Counted from the stretch's first letter, positions 8,521-17,868 are shown. The stretch is 64,000 bases of DNA from Streptomyces violaceusniger Tu 4113 (GCF_000147815.2 NC_015957.1:5208001-5272000); one strand, 5' to 3'. Made by a program: numbers and translations. The notes: generated by a model not told the origin, from the sequence alone.

Positions 8521-9593
8521 GCCGGTATCCGAAGGGCCATCGCAAGCCCACCGACTCCTGCGGCAGCTGTCTGGCCTGGGGGAACTTCAGCGGACGCCTC
8601 TGCCCTGCCTGCTACATGTTCGGCCGCAGCCACAAGACAGCCGCCTGCGTCGGCTGCCGCCGTGTCCAACCGCTGAAGTGGGACTACTGCCGTCTGTGCT
8701 GGTGCCAGGCCCGCTTCAGTGCCAAGGCCGTCGCCGGCCAACAAGCAGACGAGGCGGACGTGAGGGACCGGCTCGGCGCCGTCCGGCACCACCAGCTGTT
8801 TTTCATGGGCATGCACCACCGCCACGGATCGGTACCCACCCCTCGGCCGCACGGAGGACGGTGGGGTGCCTCGTGCAAGCCGCCGCCCGCACCGGCCTGG
8901 AGGCCGAATCCTGGCTGGAGGCAGCTGCCGCTGTTCGAGCAGATCCCGCGGGACTACAGCCGACTCGACCCGGCCGTCGCCGACCTGGTCAGCCCCTGGC
9001 TGGCCTGGGCGAAGTACCTCGCTCACCAGCTTGCCGAGGCCCGGGGCTGGGGACGCGACATCCGCTTCGCCGTCAACCGCGGCCTGGCCCTCGTCCTCAC
9101 CGGGTACGTCGAGGGCGACGTCATCCGACACAGCGAGATCTTCGCCCTGCTCCGGACCCGCGATCTTCCCGTCCTCCACACAGTCACAGTCCTGGAGGAG
9201 ATGGGGATCTTCGAGGACGACAGCGAACCCTCCTTCGAACGCTGGCTCGCCGAGAGACTGGAGGGCCTCGCACCCGGCATCCGCTCGGAGGCCGAGCGGT
9301 GGACCCGAGTCCTACGCGATGGCGGTCCCCGCAGCCTCCCGCGGCAATCAGGCACGGTCTGGCTCCACCTCAACCGGGTCCGACCAGCCTTGCTGGAGTG
9401 GTCGAACCGCTACGACCACCTGCGAGAGGTGACCCGCGACGACGTCCTCGCCCACGCCCAGACGCTGCACGGGCGCCAGCGCCACGATCAACTCGTCGCC
9501 CTGCGTTCGCTGTTCGCCTGGGCCAAGCGGGCCGGGCTGATCTTTCGCAACCCCACCAGCAGGATCAAGGTGGGGCAATATCAGTACGCTGTC

Positions 9594-9613
9594 CTCTGGT
9601 CTGCAAACCAGAG
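9594..9613. repeat. Inverted repeat at the recombinase truncation point
   Basis: CTCTGGT, a 6-base spacer, then ACCAGAG. It lies exactly where homology of the third recombinase gene ends, so it may be a scar of the rearrangement or part of a foreign end. Confidence 0.45.
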
Positions 9614-9655
9614 AACTCGGGACGAACCCACTCATTGCGTGCATCGCATGGTCAG

Positions 9656-9678
9656 GGCCCGGCTTCCTCCGGGCCTTT
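9656..9678. terminator. Probable intrinsic terminator, serving both convergent genes
   Basis: Stem GGCCCGG, loop CTTCCT, stem CCGGGCC, then TTT. It sits at the end of the rightward recombinase operon and just before the end of the leftward 48-aa gene. Confidence 0.5.
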
Positions 9679-9692
9679 GACATGTCCGGGGG

Positions 9693-9839
9693 TTACCGCT
9701 GGTCGAGGGCCTTGCCTGCAACCTTCCCCGCCACGTCCAGCACCTTGAGCCACAGCTCGTGGCGCCGGTTCTTGCGACGCTCCGCCTGATCTGCGCTTTC
9801 CGACTCGGGCTCCCGGGCCGACTGCTGACTCTCAGGCAT
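9693..9839 (-). CDS. Small charged hypothetical protein (48 aa)
   Basis: ATG 9839 has an AGGAGG 9 bases upstream and the frame closes at TAA 9693-9695. The product is short and highly charged, with an acidic start (REPESESADQAER) and a basic helix (RRKNRRHELWLKVLDVAGKV). No family is recognised. The strong ribosome-binding site and codon bias argue that it is real. It converges on the recombinase operon. Confidence 0.5.
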   Translation of the reverse strand: MPESQQSAREPESESADQAERRKNRRHELWLKVLDVAGKVAGKALDQR

Positions 9840-10109
9840 CGCGTGCCACCTCCTGCTGCACGGCGAAGAGATCCGCAGGACACCCGGCCGTGTTTTCGGG
9901 TGTCCCGTCGATCCATCCGACGAAGGCGACGAGCCCGGCTCTAGCTGCTTTCCGGCAGCGAGAGAAATCCTCAATACGCCTCTCACCTGCGAAAATGTCG
10001 CGGGTTCCAGTGAATCCCTCGCTGGTTCCTGTAACTTTCTTCGCAGGCTTTTGGCGATCTCGCAGGTCACAGCGGTGTCAGGTTTATGGGGCTGTGAGCA
10101 GCATGTAGC
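9840..10109. other. Lower-GC stretch without a gene
   Basis: This segment is visibly less GC-rich than its surroundings and has no credible reading frame. It may contain the promoter for the 48-aa gene. The base composition suggests foreign DNA or a junction. Confidence 0.4.
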
Positions 10110-10343
10110 CACAAATGCGCCATCACATCGCAAAGTTGGCTCGATCATTGCGCCGAAGCAGGCTACGACCCTGCACGAGTTGCTCCCGAAGCGCTGGAGG
10201 AGCTCGGCCTCAACTTCTATGCGACCGCCAGCGATGTCGGCCAGGAAGCCGCGGCACGAGCACTCGCAGTTCACGTGGAAGGCCGCCACCTCGCAGCTAT
10301 GAACTCCCGCGTTCCCACCGAACCGGCCGACACTCCCAGCTGA
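10110..10343 (+). pseudogene. Orphan coding-like fragment of unknown function
   Basis: A rightward frame from about 10113 to TGA 10343 reads as a plausible soluble helical protein (WLDHCAEAGYDPARVAPEAL, ELGLNFYATASDVGQEAA, ALAVHVEGRHLAAM). The frame is closed by TGA just upstream and has no ATG, GTG or TTG in a useful position. It is therefore the 3' part of a gene that lost its start, or it carries a frameshift. Family not recognised. Confidence 0.35.
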
Positions 10344-10898
10344 TGCACACGGACCGACCCGCGAGTTCCCGCTGAACAGGCTTCAGTTTCGCTGAACTCA
10401 CGGGGCTCTTCGGGGTCGAGTAGGAGCCATGCAGAGAGTCCAGTTTGGGTCACCCGGCACGTGCGCGTGCCGTTCAACCACGCCGCCGAGGTCCGGCCGG
10501 GCACGAGCCTTCCGGTACGGACCGATCGCGCCGACCTGCGCGCGATGATCGTCGAGTGGGAGTGCCTCCACTGACCGTCAGGCCTGAAAGGCACCGGCAC
10601 CACTGGAACCGGCCGATTACTGGATGAGCGTGCGCAGAAGGGCGGTGTGCTCATTGGGCCCGGTGACCTCCCTGGAAGGCAACGCTGTCCCCTTGTGCTG
10701 AAGAACGGCTGGAGGGGACGGTACCGCTCCCACCCAGCTCCCCGTGCCGGGCGGGAGCTCTCCGCGCAGCACACTGCAAGCCCCAGCCCTCCGGCCGACC
10801 GCGCTGAGCTGCCTGACTGGCTCCAGGAGGAGCTGGACCGGCAGGGGCCGCCCGGCCCGCGGTGAAGCGCCTCTCGTGAACATCGGTACTGGAGGGGG
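10344..10898. other. Gene debris without an assignable gene
   Basis: About 555 bases. A short rightward stretch (about 10443-10574: VRVPFNHAAEVRPG, then DLRAMIVEWECLH and stop) looks like the end of a gene, and a leftward stretch ending at 10617 also has some coding look. Neither has a start or a recognisable domain. Confidence 0.35.
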
Positions 10899-11080
10899 TC
10901 AGGCTGCGTCCTCGACCTTGAGGAGGAGCAGGCCGAACTCGGGGCCGTCGGCGGTGTTGCGGTAGGGGCCGGCATACTCCTAGCCGAGCCGGGCGTACAG
11001 GTCCTGGCCGCGCCGGTTGGAGGGCAGCGCGAGCAAGGACGCCCACTCCGGGGCGATGGCCTTGAGGAGCTCGGCGTGCA
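10899..11080 (-). pseudogene. GNAT-type N-acetyltransferase, C-terminal fragment with nonsense codon
   Basis: The minus strand reads APEWASLLALPSNRRGQDLYARLG, stop, EYAGPYRNTADGPEFGLLLLKVEDAA. The pattern 'LPSNRRGQDLYARLGYEYAGP' is the acetyl-CoA-binding end of GNAT enzymes. A TAG (near 10981) stands where the family has Tyr. The N-terminal half is missing, replaced at about 11080 by the transposase remnant next door. Confidence 0.55.
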
Positions 11081-11089
11081 GGAGTACGG

Positions 11090-12110
11090 TCGGCAACTTC
11101 CGCCGTCGCTACCAGGCCGAAGGGCTGCTGGGGCCGGCCGACCGGCGCCCGGTGCGCAGGAAGCCGCAGTCCGGCACAGTCGATGACGCGGTGGTCGAGG
11201 CCATGCGGAAGGCGATCAAAGAGGGCGAGGACGACTCCACCCGCACCGGCACCTACATCATCTGGCGGACCGGCGAAATCCTGCGGGAGAAGGGTGAGAC
11301 GGCTGGGCTGCCGTCTCGAGCAACGCTCTGCCGACTGCTGGCCAAGCTGTCGCAGGGCAGTCCCGTCTCGGGAACGGCCCGCGACCGGCGCTCGCGCGCC
11401 CACGGGGCGAAGGCCCCGTTCGGGCAGTGGACGGTGTTCGCGCCGGGCGAGGTGGTGCAGATCGACTCCACTCCGCTGGACGTGCTGGTCCGCCTCGATG
11501 ACGGGGGGGTCGGAAAAGTCGAACTCAACTGGCATGGTCGATGTCACGACCAGGACGGTGACCGCAGCGGTGCTGCGGCCCACCACGAAGGCGGTCGACA
11601 CAAGCGTGCCGCCGGCCCGCACGGTCACCCCGGAACTGATGCGGCCGGGCCGGGCCGACGCCCTGCGGATGTCGCGATCGGTGCTGCCGCACCGGCGGCT
11701 GCTGGACATCGATGAACGCCTGGAACACGCTGCCGCGAGGCCGGTGATCGTGCCAGAGATGATCGTCTGCGATCACGGCAAAGCGTTCATCTCCCCGGCA
11801 CGTCAAGGCGTCCTGCCGCTTCCTGGAGACCGACTTCCAGCCCACGCACACGGCGTCCCCGTTCCAGAAGGGGCACGTGGAGAAGATGCCTGACTCCGTC
11901 GGCACGCTCTTCGCTCAGTTCGCCGCGCGGGCCACACCGGACGCAGTGCCGACCACCGCGGCCGCAACCTGGACAAGCAACCGCTCTGGTCGCTGCCCCA
12001 GCTGCAGGAACTTCTCGACGAATGGCTTGCCGCCACGTGGCAAAACCGCGAACACGACGGGCTGCGTGACCCGTTGCACCCGAGCGGGTCTCCAGCCCGG
12101 ACAGGTCATC
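11090..12110 (+). pseudogene. Integrase-type (rve/Mu-like) transposase, degenerate
   Basis: A DDE integrase core is recognisable across at least three frames: RYQAEGLLGPADRRP at the start, then FAPGEVVQIDSTPLDVLV (first Asp), GMVDVTTRTVTAAVLRPT, IVCDHGKAF (second Asp region), a block ending GHVEKMPDSVGTLF, and LDEWLAATWQNREHDGL. Start and end are both missing and several frame changes are needed, so it is a dead remnant. Transposases of this type usually travel with an ATPase partner; none is nearby. Confidence 0.6.
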
Positions 12111-12231
12111 GCTCAACCCGCCGGCCACGTCCGGGCGGACGAGGACGGCGCCGTGGTGGTCACCCCGTCCACCCCGCGCCGGCCGCCACGCGCCCGGACC
12201 GGCTCCGGTGTCCCCGCAGCCGCCCGCGCTC

Positions 12232-13284
12232 TCACTCGGGCCGGGCCGCACCGCCGACCGCGTGCATGTGCCGCAGCCCTTGCCGATAGGAGTCCAGCAG
12301 CCCGGTCTCGGCATACGGGAGCCCGAGACTGCGGCAGTGTTCCCGCACCAGAGGCTGTACGAGCCCAAGGTGACACCTGGGCATGTTCGGGAAGAGATGG
12401 TGCTCGATCTGGTAGTTCAGCCCGCCCAGAAGCCAGTCCGTGACCGGCCCGCCCCGCACGTTACGCGAAGTCAGGACCTGACGGCGCAGATGACCCCACC
12501 GCTCCCCCGCCGGGCCGGGCATCTCCATGCCCTTGTGATTGGGCGCGAAAGCCATTCCCAGATGGAGCCCGAAAAGCGCCTGATGAAGCAGCCCGAACAC
12601 CACCGCCTTCCCCACCGGCAGGCAGGTCAGCAGCAGGGCACCGTAACCGGCCGCATGCAGCGCCAGCAGCACGCCCTCCACAGCCCGCCCGCCCACCGGC
12701 TGCCGCCACAGGTCCTTCACACTGCTCACCTTCAGGGCAATGCCTTCCAGCAGCAGCATCGGGAAGAACAGCCACGCCTGGTGGCGGGTGACCCAACGGG
12801 CGAACCCGCGGCGCACAGCCGCCTGCTCCGCAGTCCACACCAGCGCGCCGGCGCCGACGTCCGGGTCCTTCTCGATGTGATTGGGGTTGGCGTGGTGCCG
12901 GTTGTGCTTGTCGTTCCACCACGCGTAACTCATGCCCAGAAGCAGATTGCCGTGGAGCAGTCCGATAGCGCGATTCGCCCGGCGGCCCACGGCGATCTGG
13001 GCGTGCCCGGCATCGTGGCCGACGTAAGCGGTGCGGGCAGACCAGACGGCCAGCGGCACAGCCAACAACAGCGTCCACCAGGTGTCCCCGGCCAGGACCA
13101 ACCCCGTCACCACCGCGGCCAGGACCAGGAGGTTCACGGCGATCATCCGCGCGTACCAGCCCCTGCGACGCTCCAACAGCCCCCGCCCCCTGACCTTCCG
13201 CAGCAGCGCAGTGAACTCACTCCCCCGCTGCCCGGCGGCGCCACCGGGTGCGGTGGACACAGACAGCGCGACGGTCTCAGACAT
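12232..13284 (-). CDS. Membrane fatty acid desaturase (acyl-lipid type)
   Basis: 350 aa from ATG 13284 (GGAG about 8 bases upstream). The three His boxes of di-iron membrane desaturases are present: HDAGH (90-94), HNRHH (127-131) and QIEHHLF (292-298). Hydrophobic segments at about 48-85, 108-122, 170-185 and 205-240 fit the usual four TM helices. The enzyme would insert a double bond into membrane acyl chains using O2 and an electron donor. It is monocistronic, with no regulator beside it. Confidence 0.9.
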   Translation of the reverse strand: MSETVALSVSTAPGGAAGQRGSEFTALLRKVRGRGLLERRRGWYARMIAVNLLVLAAVVTGLVLAGDTWWTLLLAVPLAVWSARTAYVGHDAGHAQIAVGRRANRAIGLLHGNLLLGMSYAWWNDKHNRHHANPNHIEKDPDVGAGALVWTAEQAAVRRGFARWVTRHQAWLFFPMLLLEGIALKVSSVKDLWRQPVGGRAVEGVLLALHAAGYGALLLTCLPVGKAVVFGLLHQALFGLHLGMAFAPNHKGMEMPGPAGERWGHLRRQVLTSRNVRGGPVTDWLLGGLNYQIEHHLFPNMPRCHLGLVQPLVREHCRSLGLPYAETGLLDSYRQGLRHMHAVGGAARPE

Positions 13285-13920
13285 GGAAGACTCCGGTCCT
13301 GAATCGGCCAACAACGCACTGACCTGCTCAAACGTACGGACCAGGGGTCATGCTGCGCCATGGCGCCAACACCCCCGCCACACCGGGGGCCAACCCCAGC
13401 ACCCCCAAGGGGGCCAGCAACACCCCCCACCCCAGCTCCCAGAGACCACCACGCCGGAAAACCCGCGCCACGCCGGCGTCCTGGAGGAACCACTCCTGCC
13501 ACGCCGCACCACGATCACCACCGCACCACGATCACCGCTGCGCGCCGGCCACCATGCCGGTGGTGCGGGACACGGCCCACCGCGAAGATGCCCCGGCCCC
13601 CACCGGCCACGAGCGTGCCAGCCCCCCGTTCAGCCCGAACCACACCATGGAGTAAGGCCCGTTGTGGCACAGGCCGGCGGCGCCGAGCCAGTCCGCTCGG
13701 CACGGGCCCGCCGCAGCGAGCGGCCGGAAGCAACGTCCCGGGGGGCGGGCACCGAGCCGCCGGCGGCCGGGAACTCCCAGGCCCGGTCGCCCATCAGCCC
13801 CTGGGATACGGCCGCGAAGCCCTGCGAAGGTCCGGGCCAAACGGCGGGGCCCACTCGCCCGGCTCGGCGGCTGGCCCGCCCAGCCGGGCAGCGGGAGCGG
13901 GAGCGGGTGAATCCGGCCGG
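13285..13920. other. Long GC-rich intergenic region
   Basis: 636 bases with no credible gene. The open frames are Pro/Arg/His-rich shadows of very GC-rich sequence, without a ribosome-binding site or codon periodicity. It probably holds the desaturase promoter near 13285-13340 and the end of the operon to the right. Confidence 0.5.
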
Positions 13921-14796
13921 TCAGCGCCGGAAGCACTCCTCGCGTCCGCTGGCCGCCGGCTCGAAGCACACCCGGAGGCCGGTGAGATCCCGGCCGCCGA
14001 CCATGGGAGTGAAGAGGAAGTTCTCCTCGTCGTATGTGTCGGCGGCCCCGACCCGTTGTGGCCGGCCGCCCGGTACCGACACTTCCAGGGTGTCGCCGGC
14101 GTGTGAGCGCCACATCCGTGCCCATGCGGCGCTGCACTCCGCGCTGTACCTGATTTCGAGCCGTGCACCGGTGGAGGTGGTGCGCTGCGGGCCGAGTGTC
14201 CGGACTCGCCCGGGCCTGCCGCAGCCCATCAGCTCCGGGCTTTTGCCCGTGCACATCTGCGCGCGACATCCAGGGGCGACTGCCGCGGGAGGCGAGGCCC
14301 GCCCCGCCCGCTCGCCGGCCCCCGTGCCGGAGAGCACGGCCGCCCACACCGCCGTCGCCAGGCCGACCGCGCAGACGGCAGCGATGGCGAGGGCCCGCAC
14401 GCGCAGCCTGGTGCGCACGCCCCCCTCCGGACTCTGTCCGGCACGATCAGCGGGCGGGCCGCCCTCGTCCCGCTGATCGCTGTCCGGCCGCGCCACCGCT
14501 CTTTCGGCTGCGGGGCGCACTGCCTTCCGGGCCCGCCCGCTCCACTCCAGATCGGCCAGTTCCCACAGCGCCACCATGCGCTCGGGCGGTTCCCCCGCCA
14601 TCGCACACAGTGACTCGACGGCCTGGCGCGGAGCGAGTTGCCTGCCATTGAGATAGCGCTCCCAGGAGGACTTGCTGTACGCGGTTTCCTTGGCCAACGC
14701 GGCCATGCTCAGGCCCGTACGCACTCTCAGCCGGCGCAGCTCCTGAGCAAGCCGTGCACATGCGAGCGCCGCGGTGCCCGCCTCGACGTCCTTCAC
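13921..14796 (-). CDS. HTH-TM protein with extracytoplasmic DUF2690-like domain
   Basis: 291 aa. The GTG at 14796 overlaps the stop of the upstream gene as GTGA. Residues about 15-75 form an XRE-type HTH (LRRLRVRTGLSMAALAK, SKSSWERYLNGRQLAP), then an acidic/basic linker, one TM segment (about 155-177, LAIAAVCAVGLATAVWAAVL), and an external part with Cys pairs (GCRAQMCTG, CGRPG, SAECSAAWARMWRS). The last block is the DUF2690 pattern. It is paralogous to the upstream partner in its HTH half. A membrane-bound regulator or sensor is inferred; the ligand is unknown. Confidence 0.75.
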   Translation of the reverse strand: MKDVEAGTAALACARLAQELRRLRVRTGLSMAALAKETAYSKSSWERYLNGRQLAPRQAVESLCAMAGEPPERMVALWELADLEWSGRARKAVRPAAERAVARPDSDQRDEGGPPADRAGQSPEGGVRTRLRVRALAIAAVCAVGLATAVWAAVLSGTGAGERAGRASPPAAVAPGCRAQMCTGKSPELMGCGRPGRVRTLGPQRTTSTGARLEIRYSAECSAAWARMWRSHAGDTLEVSVPGGRPQRVGAADTYDEENFLFTPMVGGRDLTGLRVCFEPAASGREECFRR

Positions 14797-15533
14797 CCCC
14801 GAAGCACCTTCCAGGTCTGCGGACCCACCAGGCCGTCCGTCGCCAGCCCGGCTTTCTCCTGCAGCCGCTTGACGGCCCGCGTCGTCATCTCCCCGTCGAC
14901 GCCGTCCACACCGCCCGGGTCGAAACCCAGATGATCCAGCAAGCACTGGGCCTCTACCACGTCCCATCCCGGCCGGCTCAGCACGGCGGTGCGGGTGGTG
15001 CTGTACCCCGCGTACAGCTGTCCGTTCTTCCGCCTGACCGCGCAAGGGTAGGTCTTTCCCGGCTGGTAGGCGAAGACCCCATGGGCCGTGGCCGCCGTGC
15101 CCTTCCCACTGTTCCCGTGGTCGCTCCACGGCGCCGCGACCAGCAGGCCGACGACCAGTGCGCCGAGCAGCACAGTCGTGAGGACACCGATCAGCACTGC
15201 CCGGCGGGCGCCGCCCCGCGTCGGGATGTCCGCCGCTGCGGTGGCTGCGTCTTCCATCCGCCAGGCCTCTTCAGCAAGCTCATGGAGCACCAGGAGCCGT
15301 GCCGTCCCTACGCCGCACACCCGCGCCAGTGCCTCCACTGCCTCTCGCGGCGCCAGCGCCTTTCCGTTGAGGTAGCGCTCCCAGGAGGAGCGGCTGTAGC
15401 CGGTCTTGGACGCCATCGACGACAGGCTCAATCCGCTGCGGTCCTTCAGCCGCCGCAGCTGGACGACCAACTGCTGCACCCGGTCGTCGAGAGAATCCGG
15501 AAACGCCTTCCAACGCGACACGTTCCACCCCAT
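14793..15533 (-). CDS. HTH-TM protein with C-terminal peptidoglycan-binding domain
   Basis: 246 aa. Residues about 20-75 are an XRE-type HTH very like that of the next gene (SLSSMASKTGYSRSSWERYLNG). One TM helix lies at about 110-132 (AVLIGVLTTVLLGALVVGLLV). The external C-terminus (about 175-246) carries a PG_binding_1 domain (CLLDHLGFDPGGVDGVDG, then TDGLVGPQTWKVL). The layout suggests a cytoplasmic DNA-binding head coupled to a cell-wall probe. It overlaps the next gene by GTGA, so they form an operon. It is divergent from the secreted protein at 15851, 317 bases away. Confidence 0.8.
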   Translation of the reverse strand: MGWNVSRWKAFPDSLDDRVQQLVVQLRRLKDRSGLSLSSMASKTGYSRSSWERYLNGKALAPREAVEALARVCGVGTARLLVLHELAEEAWRMEDAATAAADIPTRGGARRAVLIGVLTTVLLGALVVGLLVAAPWSDHGNSGKGTAATAHGVFAYQPGKTYPCAVRRKNGQLYAGYSTTRTAVLSRPGWDVVEAQCLLDHLGFDPGGVDGVDGEMTTRAVKRLQEKAGLATDGLVGPQTWKVLRG

Positions 15534-15850
15534 CCGCGTTCACTCGCCGGAGGCTACGCAAACGCCCCCTGGGTGGTGTTATACGCCTGTGCGAGGTCCC
15601 CGGCTCCTGGCGCGCGCGCCTCCGTACACACCTTTCGGACATCTTCACGCCACCGCCCGGCCCGCCGGCGTCCCGGCGTCACGTCATGCCCGGCGACATC
15701 CCATCAGGTCAGAGCACGGGACGTCCCACGAACCCCTCAGTCGCCCGCGGTTGCTGCCGGACCACCGGCAAGGGCCAGCAGACTCGGTGACGCACACCGG
15801 GCGGCGCGGTCCACCCCGTGCCGCCCCGACCATCCACGAAGGGACACCAC
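15534..15850. promoter_or_regulatory. Divergent intergenic region
   Basis: 317 bases between the HTH-TM operon and the secreted-protein gene. It should hold both promoters. I see no clear consensus boxes or strong palindrome. Confidence 0.3.
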
Positions 15851-16234
15851 ATGCGCCTCAAGACCCTCAGCGTGCGGGCCGGCCTGCTCGCCGCAACCGC
15901 CGCCCTCGGCATCGGCTCCCTGCTCGCCCCGCCCGCCACAGCCGCCACCCCGCCCAGCACCATCAGCAAAGGAGACACCGGACACGGCGTCTGGTGCGTC
16001 CAGCACGCCGTCAACAACTACTACAAGACGTACTACGGCAAGAGCAGCGGCCCGCTCACCGAGGACGCGGCATTCGGCACCAGCACCGCCGACTGGGTGG
16101 CCTGGTACCAGGGCCGGTACGGCCTCCACGCCGACAGCGTCGTCGGCAAGAGCACCGGCTTCTGGATAATCACCGACGACGGCTACTACAGCAACTACTG
16201 CAAGGCATACGTGCCCCACGGGTCACACCCCTAA
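15851..16234 (+). CDS. Small secreted protein with degenerate peptidoglycan-binding-like domain
   Basis: 127 aa from ATG 15851 (GAAGGGA upstream). A signal peptide is clear: MRLK, a hydrophobic core (GLLAATAALGIGSLLAPP) and a cleavage-like ATAA near residue 32. The mature part (SKGDTGHGVWCVQHAVNNYY, FGTSTADWVAWYQGRYGL, DSVVGKSTGFW) has the spacing of PG_binding_1 repeats, with two Cys that could pair. No catalytic domain is present. Being divergent from a membrane HTH protein with the same domain type makes a regulatory link plausible (inference). Confidence 0.7.
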   Translation: MRLKTLSVRAGLLAATAALGIGSLLAPPATAATPPSTISKGDTGHGVWCVQHAVNNYYKTYYGKSSGPLTEDAAFGTSTADWVAWYQGRYGLHADSVVGKSTGFWIITDDGYYSNYCKAYVPHGSHP

Positions 16235-16500
16235 GCGGGTGAGCGTCTCCTCGTGACCGGCGAGGCCGCACGTCTTACGCAGCTTGAGGTGCTCCGTGAA
16301 TGCGGCGGCGCTACGCGGGCGGGGTCACGCGTCGAGGGGCGGACCGTCAACGGCGCGGGAGTTCGAGCTTCGCGGGGGCCGGCGCCGTATCGCCGGGCCG
16401 AGGGGTGCCCGGCTTCAGGTGTGACGCGCCGTCCTGACCGCCCAGAGGGGTAATTGCCGTACATCGGTGCGTCCTTGGAGACGCTGGTAGGGTCATGATC
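16235..16500. other. Intergenic, no gene seen
   Basis: 266 bases, no supported reading frame. The promoter of the following membrane protein should lie near 16440-16495. Confidence 0.3.
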
Positions 16501-17007
16501 ATGTCCAGTCAACAACAGCCAGGGTGGAACGGCGCTGGTCAAGGAGGATCCGCCGGGTACGATCCCGCCCCGTATCAGGCGCAGCCGCCCTATCAGTCGT
16601 ATCCGGACGGGCCCGGGGCCCCGGGCGGATACCACCACCTCCAGCCGATGGCGATGCCGGGGCAGGTCCGGGCCGCGCAGGTGCTGTTCTTCGTGATGGG
16701 CGGGTTCGGCCTGCTCGCCATGGTGCTCGCCGTCGCGAGGGGCGATGCGCAAGCGGCCGGCTCGATCTCCGTCACGTCTCTCCCGGCGTTCCTGGGCCTG
16801 ATCTGCGCTCTGCGCTTTCCCAGGCGGAAGCCCAACTCACGGGGTACAGCGATCTTCCTCGCTTCGCTGATGCTCTTCATCGGGTTCGGCACCATGGGGC
16901 AGGGGCAACCCGTCGGGCTGGTCCTGTGCGCGGTCGGTGTCACCATCGTGATCCTGCTGTCCCAGCGGCGGTCCGGTCACTGGTTCCGCCGTCCAGTCCG
17001 CCCCTGA
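16501..17007 (+). CDS. Pro/Gln/Tyr-rich N-terminus integral membrane protein
   Basis: 168 aa from ATG 16501. The first about 55 residues are a soluble Gln/Gly/Pro/Tyr-rich tail (SSQQQPGWNG, PYQAQPPYQSYP) as in many actinomycete small membrane proteins. Four hydrophobic helices follow (about 62-80, 88-106, 115-130, 135-152), ending in a basic tail (SQRRSGHWFRRP). No enzymatic motif. Function unknown. Confidence 0.7.
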   Translation: MSSQQQPGWNGAGQGGSAGYDPAPYQAQPPYQSYPDGPGAPGGYHHLQPMAMPGQVRAAQVLFFVMGGFGLLAMVLAVARGDAQAAGSISVTSLPAFLGLICALRFPRRKPNSRGTAIFLASLMLFIGFGTMGQGQPVGLVLCAVGVTIVILLSQRRSGHWFRRPVRP

Positions 17008-17444
17008 CAGGCCGGAACCCGCAGAAGAACAGACGCTCTTTGCCTCCACGGGCCGCCGCGGTCCGGTCGAGCCGCATCGCGGCACCCCCGGTACTGATAG
17101 GCGCGGCCGCGCTCCTCATCCGCCAGAACAGGCCGGAACAGGCCCGACAGGCGTCTCCTTTGCCGGGACCGCAGGGGGCGCCGCAGGCGGAGCGGGGCGG
17201 GCCCGGGCAGACGGGACATCGGGTGCAGGGGCCGGCGAGGGGACGGCGCCGCGTTGCTGCTTCTCGTGGAGAGCACGGCCGAAGGCGGGGCGAGGGGGAA
17301 TCCCCGTCGGCCGGCCGGCAGCGGACGGGGCCGGCCTTGTGGCCGTCCCGTTCGGGAGACGGCCGTCCCCGGTGACGGCTCCTGCCCTCAACGCTGCGGC
17401 TGCCGCGTGCCGTCCTGGCCGGACGCACGCTTCCACGGCACGCT
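17008..17444. other. Intergenic, no gene seen
   Basis: 437 bases between convergent genes (membrane protein and HxlR). No frame has start signals. Bidirectional termination is expected here but I cannot point to one clear hairpin. Confidence 0.4.
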
Positions 17445-17825
17445 TCAGGAGGCCTGGTCGTGGCGTCGGCGGGCGGCCCGGATCTCTTCGCGGTGGGTGT
17501 TGGCCCAGGTGTCCAGCGCCGTCAGGGGGTCCAGCAGGGTCCGGCCGAGGTCGGTCAGCTCGTAGTCGACCCGGGGCGGGACAGTCGCATGCGGGGTACG
17601 GGTGATGAGGCCGTCGCGGGCCAACGCGCGCAGGGTCAGGGTGAGCATGCGCTGGCTGATCCCTTCGATGGCGCGGTGCAGCTCGGAGAAGCGGTGGGTG
17701 CGCCGGCCGAGGAGGACGACGATCAGCACGCTCCACTTGTCGCCCACCAGGTCGAGCACCTCACGCACGGCACAGTCGTCGGTCGCTTTGACGGTCTCGG
17801 GCACATTCATGTTCGTGACTGACAT
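17445..17825 (-). CDS. HxlR-family winged-helix transcriptional regulator
   Basis: 126 aa from ATG 17825 behind AAGGAGG. Typical HxlR features are CAVREVLDLVGDKWSVLIVVLL (conserved Cys and recognition of the first helix), RFSELHRAIEGISQRMLTLTLR and a wing PPRVDYELTDLG. Such regulators often respond to electrophiles or redox stress through the N-terminal Cys (C19 here), which is known for the family and inferred for this protein. It is divergent from the small ORF/DsbA operon, with a palindrome between them. Confidence 0.9.
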   Translation of the reverse strand: MSVTNMNVPETVKATDDCAVREVLDLVGDKWSVLIVVLLGRRTHRFSELHRAIEGISQRMLTLTLRALARDGLITRTPHATVPPRVDYELTDLGRTLLDPLTALDTWANTHREEIRAARRRHDQAS

Positions 17826-17868
17826 CAAAGTGCCTCCTTCCGGTTCCTCCCATGCTGCCGCAGACTGA

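Larger units (their letters stand above)
8517..9680 (+). pseudogene. Zinc-finger tyrosine recombinase-like protein, 3'-truncated
   Basis: The N-terminus carries paired Cys knuckles (SCGSC, LCPACY, CVGC, YCRLCWC; residues about 14-64), then a helical region and a SAM-like core-binding domain (about 285-345, ending in LFAWAKRAGLIFRNPTSRI). The catalytic tyrosine recombinase domain that should follow is missing: after about 9590 the family-like sequence stops and the frame runs 30 codons through unrelated bases to a stop at 9680. The break coincides with a small inverted repeat (9594-9613), so a deletion or insertion scar is likely. As read it would bind DNA but not recombine. Confidence 0.7.

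Noticed and set aside
13031..14476. A 481-codon rightward frame across the intergenic region and the HTH-TM genes
   Set aside because: Its product is His/Pro/Arg-rich without a domain, and it covers supported genes on the other strand.
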